From: Chloroflexia bacterium
GTDB taxonomy: Bacteria > Chloroflexota > Chloroflexia > Thermomicrobiales > UBA6265
Direction: 5' to 3'
Assembly (NCBI GenBank): GCA_030430125.1
Contig: JAUIGA010000246.1
Span: 1-5,035, forward strand
DNA length: 5,035 nucleotides
Shown here: positions 1-5,035 of the stretch, one piece after another
Numbering within the stretch: position 1 is the first letter of the stretch
How the letters are laid out: each line of letters opens with the position of its first letter
Notes under the pieces: generated by a model
Seen by the model: the letters and a program-made list of their open reading frames with translations, nothing else
The model's database searches: none
Told to the model about the DNA's origin: nothing
Position numbers and translations under genes: made by a program

Positions 1-497
1 GTCCACGACAGTCCCTGTTCAACCCCTATACCGGCGTTATCGCGATCTTCATCACGCGCCTGATGAACGACCTGCCCCCGGTGGTCTACGAGGATGGCCA
101 CCAGTCGCGCGATCTTGTGTTTGTCGAGGATGTCGCGCGGGCGAACATGCTGGTGGCGACCGATGCGCGATCAGACGGGCAAATCCTGAACGTCGGTACC
201 GGCAACGCGGCGGAGATTGGCGACCTCGCGCGGATGCTGGCGCGCAAGCTCAACAGGGAGATCGAGCCCGACCTGCCAGGCGAGTATCGGCCCGGCGAGA
301 TGCGGGCGCTGATCAGCGACACCAGTCATATTGGCGCGTTGGGGTACGAGCCGCGCGTTACGCTGGAGGAGGGGATCGACAGGTACCTCGACTGGGTGGC
401 TACTCAGGGCGATGTGCGCGAGTTCTTCAGCGAGGCGGAGCGGCGGCTGCGCGAGCGGCAGATCGTCAAGCGGTCCCGTTTCGGGGCGCGGGCATGA
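1..497 (+). CDS. NAD-dependent epimerase/dehydratase family protein (partial, 5' end outside window)
   Basis: This is the C-terminal 164 residues of an extended short-chain dehydrogenase/reductase of the NDP-sugar epimerase/dehydratase type, read from base 3; the first two bases finish a codon that is probably Gly. Such enzymes interconvert nucleotide sugars in the cytoplasm using bound NAD. The open frame begins with PRQSLFNPYTGV, the substrate-side loop that follows the catalytic YxxxK half of the protein in this family, followed by SRDLVFVEDVARA and LNVGTG, both typical of sugar epimerase C-terminal domains. The nucleotide-binding Rossmann motif and the YxxxK motif must lie upstream and are not seen. 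The TGA stop overlaps the ATG of the following glycosyltransferase (ATGA), so the two are probably translationally coupled and act in one pathway. The exact sugar (UDP-glucose/galactose, dTDP or GDP sugar) cannot be assigned from this half. The family call is secure, the substrate is not. Confidence 0.9.
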   Translation, partial: PRQSLFNPYTGVIAIFITRLMNDLPPVVYEDGHQSRDLVFVEDVARANMLVATDARSDGQILNVGTGNAAEIGDLARMLARKLNREIEPDLPGEYRPGEMRALISDTSHIGALGYEPRVTLEEGIDRYLDWVATQGDVREFFSEAERRLRERQIVKRSRFGARA

Positions 498-1288
498 GGG
501 GGGAGCCAGCACGCCTGACCGCTGCCGTGGTGATCCCCTGCCTGAACGAGGAGGCGTCGATCGGCCTCCTTGTCGGGGACGTTATCGCGGTTTGCGATGA
601 TCCGGCGGCTGCGGTGGACATCACCGAAATTATCGTGGTCGACAACGGCAGCACCGACCGCACGGCGGAAGTCGCGGTCGATGCTGGCGCGCGTGTCGTG
701 GTGGAGCCGCGCCGGGGATATGGGCGTGCCTGCCTCAGCGGGGTGCTTGCAAGCGGTCCCGTCGACCTCATTGTGCTGATGGATGGCGACCGCAGCGACG
801 TCCCGGCTGAGCTGCCGGAGCTGGTGGCGCCGCTGCTCGCCGGCGACGCCGGGTTGGTCATCGGGAGCCGCATGCGGGGGACGATCGAGAAGGGAGCGCT
901 GCTGCCTCAGCAGATCGTTGGCAACCGGGTCGCGACAACACTCATTCGGCTGCTCTACGGCATCCGCCTGTCGGATGTCGGTCCGTTTCGGGTGATCCGT
1001 CGCGACGACCTGCTGCGCCTGGGCATGCGGGAGATGACCTACGGGTGGCCGGTCGAGATGATCATTCGGGCCGCTCGTGCCGGTATACCCGTGCGTGAGG
1101 AGCCGGTTACCTGGCGGCGGCGTGCCGGGGGCGAGTCGAAGGTCAGCGGCAACGTCTCCGCGGCGGTCCGGGCGGGGTACCGGATCATCCGGGCCATCTT
1201 TCGTTCGCGCCGCGACGATATCCCACTGCCGGACGACCTGCGTGCGTATCTGGAGCGGCATGCCGTGGCGGAAGAGGAGGCAGGATGA
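494..1288 (+). CDS. Glycosyltransferase family 2 protein (DPM/DPG-synthase-like)
   Basis: A 264-residue GT-A-fold glycosyltransferase, the usual length for a stand-alone polyprenyl-phosphate sugar synthase-like enzyme. Visible motifs are the N-terminal nucleotide-binding strand AVVIPCLNEE (residues 11-20), VVDNGSTD (48-55), the metal-binding DxD element in VLMDGDR (94-100), GSRMRG (124-129), and the acceptor-side run SDVGPFRVIRRDDL (160-173), followed by GWPVEM and a basic ESKVSG segment. No convincing membrane helix follows the catalytic domain, so it is probably cytoplasmic or peripherally membrane bound. By family knowledge it would transfer a sugar from a nucleotide donor to a lipid phosphate or similar acceptor; donor and acceptor are not readable. 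The ATG lies inside the ATGA overlap with the upstream epimerase and has only a weak GGG-type ribosome site, which fits translational coupling. The stop overlaps the next gene in the same way. Confidence 0.92.
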   Translation: MRGEPARLTAAVVIPCLNEEASIGLLVGDVIAVCDDPAAAVDITEIIVVDNGSTDRTAEVAVDAGARVVVEPRRGYGRACLSGVLASGPVDLIVLMDGDRSDVPAELPELVAPLLAGDAGLVIGSRMRGTIEKGALLPQQIVGNRVATTLIRLLYGIRLSDVGPFRVIRRDDLLRLGMREMTYGWPVEMIIRAARAGIPVREEPVTWRRRAGGESKVSGNVSAAVRAGYRIIRAIFRSRRDDIPLPDDLRAYLERHAVAEEEAG

Positions 1289-1992
1289 GCGGTCGAACCC
1301 GAGACAACCTGCTCATGATCGCCACGCGAGCGCCGCGACCGGGCGAGACCAAGACGCGGCTCGGCCGCACGATCGGCATGGAGCGCGCCGCGCTGCTGTA
1401 TACGGCGTTTCTCCGCGACATCGCGGCCAGGCTGGTTCCGGATGGCGACGCGCCGTACGACGTCGCATGGACGCATTCACCGCCACACATTGACTTTCGT
1501 GCGGTGCTGCGGGCCGCGATTGGGCCGGTACCGGATGACTTGGTGTACGTTCCGCAACTGGCCGACGAAGATTGGGCGCGGCGGCAGAGCGCGCTGCTGC
1601 GCTGGGGACACGACCATGGATATCGACGATCGGTGCTGATCGCCTCGGATTCCCCGCAGGTCGATCCGGCGGCGATCCATGCCGCATTCGCGGCGCTGAC
1701 CACACACGACGTGGTGATCGGCCGAGTTCATGATGGCGGGTACTACCTGATCGGGCAGCGAGGGTTCCACGACATCCTGGTGGATGTGCCGATGAGTACC
1801 GCCTCGGCGGCCGACGGCGTTGTTGCCGGCGCCGAGCGAGCCGGTCTACGCGTGGCAGAGGTGACACAGACATTCGATGTCGATGTCGAGGCGGATCTGG
1901 CGTTGCTCCGCGAGCACCTCGCCGCCTGTGACGGGCGCGATGCCCCGGAAACCTGGCGGGCGCTTCGCGAGCTGGGATTGCTGGAAGGTTGA
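1285..1992 (+). CDS. DUF2064 / TIGR04282-type GT-A superfamily protein
   Basis: A 235-residue protein of the DUF2064 family, a branch of the GT-A nucleotidyl/glycosyltransferase superfamily. Evidence in order: LLMIATRAPRPGETKTRL (residues 9-26), the N-terminal nucleotide-binding loop ending in the KTRL signature; LIASDSPQVDPAAI (118-131), corresponding to the family GxDxP segment; DGGYYLIG (150-157), the most diagnostic motif; VPMSTAS (168-174); and TFDVDVEADL (196-205). Databases often name the family an arsenosugar biosynthesis glycosyltransferase because some members sit beside arsenic genes. No arsenic gene is visible here and its partner is a GT2, so a role in glycoconjugate or glycolipid synthesis is at least as likely (inference). 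The start is well supported: GAGGAGG at 1274-1280 lies just upstream of the ATG, which overlaps the previous stop as ATGA. It appears to be the last gene of its operon, because the next gene is on the other strand. Confidence 0.9.
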   Translation: MSGRTRDNLLMIATRAPRPGETKTRLGRTIGMERAALLYTAFLRDIAARLVPDGDAPYDVAWTHSPPHIDFRAVLRAAIGPVPDDLVYVPQLADEDWARRQSALLRWGHDHGYRRSVLIASDSPQVDPAAIHAAFAALTTHDVVIGRVHDGGYYLIGQRGFHDILVDVPMSTASAADGVVAGAERAGLRVAEVTQTFDVDVEADLALLREHLAACDGRDAPETWRALRELGLLEG

Positions 1993-2071
1993 TCGCGTCT
2001 GGTCGTTCCGGCGGATCTGCCCCGTCGTGGGCGGTCTGCCGATTGGCGCCCGCGGCGCTCGCCCGGGCATC

Positions 2072-2101
2072 CTTCGGCAGGCCTGGCCGGGCCTGCCGGG
2101 G
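2072..2101. terminator. GC-rich hairpin between convergent genes, candidate terminator
   Basis: CGGCAGGCC (2075-2083) pairs perfectly with GGCCTGCCG (2090-2098) around the six-base loop TGGCCG. In the plus-strand RNA two G-U pairs and one C-G pair extend the stem to 12 pairs. It lies about 80 bases after the DUF2064 stop and 12 bases past the stop of the minus-strand alkyltransferase gene, where a shared bidirectional terminator is expected. Neither strand has a T-tract after the stem, so it is not a classical intrinsic terminator; it may instead be an RNA 3'-end stabiliser or act with Rho. Confidence 0.45.
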
Positions 2102-2110
2102 TGAGCGTCA

Positions 2111-2929
2111 TCACCCGATGCCCGGTAGCGTCGGCTGCGCGCGATTGTGAGCAGCCCAGGTTACGCCCTCGATCTCGAGCAGGTGTTCCTTGATGTGCGG
2201 TCCCCCGGTGTACCAGCCCATCGAGCCGTCGGCGCGCACGACCCGGTGGCAAGGCACGATCACCGGTACCGGGTTGCGTCCCAGGGCGTTGCCGACCGCG
2301 CGCGAGGCGGTGGGTTTGCCGATTGCTCCCGCAATGGCCTGGTAGGTGCGCACCTCACCGAACGGAACGGCGACCGTGGCCTCGAGCACCGAACGGGTGA
2401 ACGGCGTGACCCCGAAGAGGTCAACCGGCAGGGTGAAATTGGTGCGCTCGTGCGCGAAGTACTCCTGGAGCTGATCGCGCACCGGCGCCACCGCGGACGG
2501 TCGCTCCGAGGCAAGTATGCCGCGATGCTCCAGCTCGCAGAACTGCGCCTCGCGGTCGTGGTTGGCGAGATACCCGACGTCGGCCACGCCATCTTCTGTA
2601 ACCACGATCATGAGGTCGCCGAGCGGACTCTCCATCAGCCCGTAGTGGCCCGCACGCAGCCCCAGCGCCTGGGCGGGGGTCGGGCACGACGAAGGATCGG
2701 GTGGCTCCGGCGCGGCGAGGCCAGACTCCCACGTGGAGAGCATGTCCGCGCAAGAACTGCACGTCTCGCAATGTTCGGAGATCGCGGCTTCGTCGGGCCG
2801 GGTCAGGTCCCCGATCACCAGGGCAGGAATGGCCTCCTCGACAACCTCACACGGGTCATCGCTGCTCGCCAACGCCATGCAGACCTGATCCTGCGATTGT
2901 GCATGCCGGTGGTTGGTAGAGATCGTCAT
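2111..2929 (-). CDS. Anti-sigma-type zinc finger fused to O6-alkylguanine-DNA alkyltransferase (methylated-DNA--[protein]-cysteine S-methyltransferase)
   Basis: A 272-residue two-domain protein. Residues about 26-66 match the zinc-binding anti-sigma (zf-HC2/ZAS) pattern: C27, then H53-x3-C57-x2-C60 in SEHCETCSSC, with the conserved middle GDLTRPDEA. A proline-rich linker follows (about 70-92). Residues about 96-262 are a complete Ogt/MGMT-type alkyltransferase: N-terminal hairpin YGLMESPLGDLMIVV, then FGEVRTYQAIA with the active-site Tyr196, SRAVGNALGRNP with the Arg210 finger, VIVPCHRVV with acceptor Cys227, and LLEIEG with Glu254. By family knowledge it removes alkyl groups from O6-guanine irreversibly onto Cys227. 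Stand-alone Ogt proteins are about 160-180 residues, so the first 90 or so are extra. There is no transmembrane segment. The ATG at 2929 follows AAGGA (2944-2940) by 10 bases; an internal Met18 has a poorer site. The gene starts 21 bases after the ECF sigma gene, so the two are probably one operon and the finger probably binds that sigma factor (inference). Confidence 0.93.
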   Translation of the reverse strand: MTISTNHRHAQSQDQVCMALASSDDPCEVVEEAIPALVIGDLTRPDEAAISEHCETCSSCADMLSTWESGLAAPEPPDPSSCPTPAQALGLRAGHYGLMESPLGDLMIVVTEDGVADVGYLANHDREAQFCELEHRGILASERPSAVAPVRDQLQEYFAHERTNFTLPVDLFGVTPFTRSVLEATVAVPFGEVRTYQAIAGAIGKPTASRAVGNALGRNPVPVIVPCHRVVRADGSMGWYTGGPHIKEHLLEIEGVTWAAHNRAQPTLPGIG

Positions 2930-2950
2930 GATCGTCAGGTCCTTGTGCTG

Positions 2951-3499
2951 CTAGTTGACCAGCGCGGTCGCGAACTGGCTCCGGAGTTTCTGGAGGGCCG
3001 CATAGACATTGGCCCGGGCTGCCTCCGGGGTGCTGTCCAACACCTCGCCAATCTCCTCGTATGACATGTCGTGGTACTTGCGAAGCACGAGCGCGGTGCG
3101 CTGTTTGGGAGGCAGTGCCTCGATTGCAACAGTCACGTGCTCGAGCGTCTCCGATGCCACCACCTGCGTGGCGGTGTCCGTCTCGCCCGATGGCATGTCC
3201 GGTTGATCCATGCCGAATTGATGAACTCGTCCCATTTTGCGACGATCGCTGATCCAGGTGTTCGACGCGATGCGGAAGAGCCACGCCCGGTGGTTGGCGT
3301 CCGGTGGCAGCTTCGACCAGGCGCGGAACGCCTTCAGCAGTGTTTCCTGGTAGACGTCATCCGCATCATGCGGTGAACGGGTCAGCGACCAGGCGAAACG
3401 ATACAGATCCTGGCCATGCAGTTCGACAAGCGACGTGAACGATATTCGCGCCCCGGTCGCCGGTATGGGATCCCCTGGTCTGGTGGGCGACAACGCCAT
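2951..3499 (-). CDS. ECF-type RNA polymerase sigma-70 factor
   Basis: A 182-residue extracytoplasmic-function sigma factor, typical in length and containing only regions 2 and 4. Region 2 (about residues 23-88) reads LVELHGQDLYRFAWSLTRS, DADDVYQETLLKAFRAW and HRAWLFRIASNTWISDRRK, covering the core-polymerase-binding and -10-recognition helices. Region 4 (about 120-178) has ALPPKQRTALVLRKYHDMSYEEIGEVLDSTPEAARANVYAAL split over the helix-turn-helix that reads the -35 element. The acidic linker between them (about 92-118) is variable, as usual. The frame stays open far upstream on this strand, but the ATG at 3499 is chosen because GAGGAG lies nine bases before it and because homology begins about 22 residues later. 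It is the first gene of a two-gene unit with the zinc-finger/alkyltransferase gene, its likely anti-sigma partner. It probably autoregulates this operon (see the promoter candidate at 3528-3550). Confidence 0.95.
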   Translation of the reverse strand: MALSPTRPGDPIPATGARISFTSLVELHGQDLYRFAWSLTRSPHDADDVYQETLLKAFRAWSKLPPDANHRAWLFRIASNTWISDRRKMGRVHQFGMDQPDMPSGETDTATQVVASETLEHVTVAIEALPPKQRTALVLRKYHDMSYEEIGEVLDSTPEAARANVYAALQKLRSQFATALVN

Positions 3500-3508
3500 G
3501 AACTGAAA

Positions 3509-3514
3509 CTCCTC
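3509..3514 (-). promoter_or_regulatory. Shine-Dalgarno site for the sigma factor gene
   Basis: On the minus strand this reads GAGGAG, nine bases before the ATG at 3499. It decides the start: two ATGs further upstream in the same open frame (3568 and 3604) fall in the divergent promoter region and would add 23 to 35 low-complexity residues with no family resemblance. Confidence 0.75.
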
Positions 3515-3527
3515 GGACGGTGAGCTC

Positions 3528-3550
3528 GACGTCGTGAGGGATGAAGGTTC
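3528..3550 (-). promoter_or_regulatory. Candidate ECF-type promoter of the sigma/alkyltransferase operon
   Basis: Read on the minus strand, GAACC (3550-3546) is followed after 14 bases by CGTC (3531-3528). This resembles the common ECF promoter layout of an AAC-containing -35 and a CGTC/GTC-type -10 about 15-17 bases apart. Transcription would start near 3521-3522, giving a short leader of about 20 bases that still includes the GAGGAG site at 3514-3509. ECF factors commonly transcribe their own operon, so this is a natural place for such a site. Both motifs are short and could occur by chance in GC-rich DNA. Confidence 0.4.
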
Positions 3551-3554
3551 GCCT

Positions 3555-3588
3555 CCATTGTGCCCCATTGACGCGGATACCAGCGGAT
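3555..3588. repeat. Two sets of hexamer direct repeats in 10-base phase in the divergent promoter region
   Basis: CCATTG occurs at 3555-3560 and 3565-3570, and GCGGAT at 3573-3578 and 3583-3588. Each pair is separated by four bases, so both have an exact 10-base repeat distance, about one helical turn. They lie between the ECF-like promoter candidate and the start of the M20 gene, and overlap a TTGACG hexamer. This arrangement would suit regulator binding on one face of the helix. No binding protein is identifiable. Confidence 0.4.
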
Positions 3589-3596
3589 TGTGAGAT
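3568..3596 (+). promoter_or_regulatory. Weak sigma-70-like promoter candidate for the M20 hydrolase gene
   Basis: TTGACG (3568-3573) matches five of six bases of the -35 consensus. A 17-base spacer leads to TGAGAT (3591-3596), which matches only three of six -10 positions. Start of transcription would be near 3603, leaving a leader of roughly 50 bases before the GTG at 3652. The -35 is good and the -10 poor, so this is tentative. Confidence 0.25.
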
Positions 3597-3602
3597 GGAC
3601 CC

Positions 3603-3631
3603 ATGATAGGGTACGACAAGCGCGAAATCGA
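3603..3631 (-). promoter_or_regulatory. Possible housekeeping promoter for the sigma operon
   Basis: On the minus strand TATCAT (3608-3603) matches the -10 consensus at five of six positions and lies 17 bases after TCGATT (3631-3626), a weak -35 matching three of six. It would give a leader of about 97 bases before the sigma ATG. Such a basal promoter upstream of an autoregulated one would be a normal ECF arrangement, but the -35 is poor. Confidence 0.25.
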
Positions 3632-3640
3632 TGCAGCCGA

Positions 3641-3646
3641 AAGGGG
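3641..3646 (+). promoter_or_regulatory. Shine-Dalgarno site deciding the GTG start of the M20 hydrolase
   Basis: AAGGGG lies five bases before GTG at 3652. An in-frame ATG at 3631 has no purine-rich site at a useful distance, since the nearest AGGG is about 20 bases upstream. The GTG is therefore the better start. Confidence 0.6.
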
Positions 3647-3651
3647 TACCC

Positions 3652-4878
3652 GTGAGCCAGGTGAACAGGGATGAGGTGCGCGCCGGTGCGATCGACGCCA
3701 TTGAAGCGGCGAGGGAGGCGATCCTTGGGGTGGGTGACGCGATTCACGCGCATCCGGAGATCGGGTTGGAGGAACGCTACGCCGCTGACCTGTTGACATC
3801 GACGATCGGCAACTTCGGTTTCGAGGTCGAACAGGGGAGTGGTGGACTGGAGACGGCGTTCCGGGCAAGCCGGACGGGCAGGGGAGCCGGACCGCGAATT
3901 GCATTTCTCGCGGAGTATGACGCACTGCCGGGTCTTGGGCACGGCTGCGGTCACAACCTGATCGCCAGCAGCAACCTGGCGGCGGCGATCGGTCTGGGCG
4001 CGGTGATCGATCGGCTCGATGGCGAGGTCCTCTTCGTCGGCACACCGGCCGAGGAGAATGCCGGTGGCAAGGCGATCATGATCGAGAACGGCGCGTTTCG
4101 CGATATCGATGTGTCGCTGTCGAGCCACCATGGCGGACACGAGACGATTTTGCCGACGGCATACCCGGACGGGACCTGCCTCGCCGTCTCCAGCAGGCGG
4201 TTTGTGTATCACGGGCGTACCGCGCACGCGGCGGCCGATCCGGAGCAGGGGATCAACGCGCTGAACGCGGTGATCCATCTCTTCACCGGAATCGATGCGA
4301 TGCGCCAGCACGTCACCCCGGACGCACGCATGCACGGCATCATCACCGACGGTGGCACGGCGGCCAACGTGGTGCCCGACCTCGCCGCGGCCGAATTCCT
4401 GTTCCGGGCGGCATCGCGGGAGGCGGTCGACGACCTCGTGGCTCGGGCCGAGGATGTCGCGCGCGGCGCGGCGATGATGACCGGAGCTCGGCTGGAGATC
4501 GAGGCCCCGTCGCCGGATTATGACGACATGCTGCCCAACTACGTGCTGAGCCAGTTGGTGCGCGACGAATTGGCCGGCGTGGGTCTGGCGGAGACCGAGC
4601 GTCCCCCGGCGAGTGGGCCCGGCGCGTATTCGACCGATCTTGGAAATGTCAGCCGGACGATGCCCACGACGGCGCTGGTCTTCCCGATCAGCGAGGTGCC
4701 GATCAACGGACACTCGAGGGAGGTCGTGTCGGGTTCGATCTCGCCGATGGGGCGGGAGAACGCGCTGCGTACCGGCAAGGCGCTGGCCCTGGCCGCGATC
4801 GAGCTGCTGATCGACGCGGAGGCGTACCGGCGGGTACAGGCCGAGTTCGGGCAGGGTAGCTCGGCGGTGGCCCCGTAG
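3652..4878 (+). CDS. M20-family metallohydrolase (AbgB/PM20D2-like amidohydrolase)
   Basis: A 408-residue cytoplasmic zinc amidohydrolase of the M20 peptidase family, full length for the family. With numbering from the GTG, the motifs are HAHPEIGLEE (32-41), FLAEYDALPGLGHGCGHN (85-102) with probable metal ligands Cys99 and His101, GTPAEEN (130-136) with the catalytic/ligand Glu pair, the His-rich SSHHGGH (157-163), RTAHAA (189-194) opening the lid/dimerisation domain (about 180-290), TDGGTAANVVPDLA (232-245), and the closing metal-ligand segment NGHS (352-355). The AEYDALPGLGHGCGHN form is typical of the subgroup containing AbgB (p-aminobenzoyl-glutamate hydrolase subunit) and PM20D2 dipeptidase, rather than carboxypeptidase G2. 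It hydrolyses an amide or dipeptide bond; the substrate is unknown. There is no signal peptide. The gene diverges from the sigma operon across 152 bases and has no visible same-strand partner. An ATG seven codons upstream (3631) is an alternative start with a poorer ribosome site. Confidence 0.93.
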   Translation: MSQVNRDEVRAGAIDAIEAAREAILGVGDAIHAHPEIGLEERYAADLLTSTIGNFGFEVEQGSGGLETAFRASRTGRGAGPRIAFLAEYDALPGLGHGCGHNLIASSNLAAAIGLGAVIDRLDGEVLFVGTPAEENAGGKAIMIENGAFRDIDVSLSSHHGGHETILPTAYPDGTCLAVSSRRFVYHGRTAHAAADPEQGINALNAVIHLFTGIDAMRQHVTPDARMHGIITDGGTAANVVPDLAAAEFLFRAASREAVDDLVARAEDVARGAAMMTGARLEIEAPSPDYDDMLPNYVLSQLVRDELAGVGLAETERPPASGPGAYSTDLGNVSRTMPTTALVFPISEVPINGHSREVVSGSISPMGRENALRTGKALALAAIELLIDAEAYRRVQAEFGQGSSAVAP

Positions 4879-5035
4879 GCACTGGTGTGCTGTAGGCGGC
4901 CGTCGATGGCCGAATAGCTCCTGGCCCGCGCTGGCAGTGCGATTGGAGCCTGTGAGACAGACTGGCGCTGGGTTGGCGGTTCTGCTTCCTACCCGAATCC
5001 CACACTCAAGCGTGCCCGGCAACGCACCTGTTCTC
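4879..5035. other. Right-edge intergenic stretch without a recognised gene
   Basis: 157 bases after the M20 stop. Two short inverted repeats follow the gene (GCAC/GTGC at 4879-4890 and CGGCC/GGCCG at 4897-4912), both too weak and without a T-tract to call a terminator. No tRNA-like arms and no open frame with family resemblance were seen on either strand. Confidence 0.4.

Noticed and set aside
404..1261. A 285-codon minus-strand open frame opposite the GT2 gene
   Set aside because: It is a shadow of the glycosyltransferase, with no motif and low-complexity composition.
2111..2929. Calling the fusion protein Ada
   Set aside because: It lacks the Ada Cys4 methylphosphotriester domain and the AraC-type DNA-binding domain; the N-terminal part is an anti-sigma-type finger instead.
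2147..3064. A 305-codon plus-strand open frame across the alkyltransferase gene
   Set aside because: It is antisense to a well-supported gene with intact catalytic motifs and shows no recognisable domain.
3500..4045. An N-terminal extension of the sigma factor frame to a start at 4045
   Set aside because: The extra 182 codons run antisense through the M20 gene and across the promoter region and show no homology; the ATG at 3499 has a strong Shine-Dalgarno site and gives a normal ECF length.
4897..4912. CGGCC-GTCGAT-GGCCG hairpin after the M20 gene as a terminator
   Set aside because: The stem has only five pairs and no T-tract; such inverted repeats are common by chance at this GC content.
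3382..5022. A 546-codon open frame on the minus strand opposite the M20 gene
   Set aside because: It mirrors the M20 coding sequence, shows no family motif, and has the Arg/His/Pro-rich composition typical of antisense frames in high-GC DNA.

Overview
The window is about 5 kb of GC-rich bacterial chromosome, densely packed with no mobile elements, CRISPR arrays, rRNA or tRNA that I can see. The gene styles (an NDP-sugar epimerase with a GT2/DUF2064 tail, a soluble zinc-finger protein next to an ECF sigma factor, GTG starts, and long spurious open frames opposite the genes) suggest a high-GC Chloroflexota (Thermomicrobia-like) or Actinomycetota genome. That placement is inference from general resemblance only.

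Left part (1-1992, + strand): three genes joined by two 4-base ATGA stop/start overlaps. They are the C-terminal part of an NAD-dependent sugar epimerase cut by the window edge, a family 2 (DPM/DPG-synthase-like) glycosyltransferase, and a DUF2064/TIGR04282-type GT-A protein. Together they look like the end of a glycoconjugate operon: one enzyme makes or interconverts a nucleotide sugar and two GT-A-fold enzymes use or activate sugars. The final product cannot be read from the window.

A short convergent gap (1993-2110) carries a strong GC hairpin. Next comes a minus-strand two-gene unit read from 3499 down to 2111: an ECF sigma-70 factor (182 aa), then, 21 bases downstream, a 272-aa fusion of an anti-sigma-type zinc finger (C27, H53, C57, C60) to a complete O6-alkylguanine-DNA alkyltransferase (PCHR active site, C227). 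In ECF operons the gene after the sigma factor usually encodes its anti-sigma factor. Here that position holds an anti-sigma domain whose sensor part appears to be a suicidal DNA-repair enzyme. This is the most interesting feature: it could be a one-protein alkylation sensor and repair enzyme that releases a sigma factor, analogous in logic but not in architecture to Ada.

Right part: a 152-base divergent intergenic region (3500-3651) holds an ECF-like promoter candidate for the sigma operon, two sets of 10-base-phased hexamer repeats, and promoter-like elements. It separates the sigma operon from a + strand M20-family metallohydrolase (AbgB/PM20D2-like amidohydrolase, 3652-4878). The last 157 bases contain no gene that I can support.
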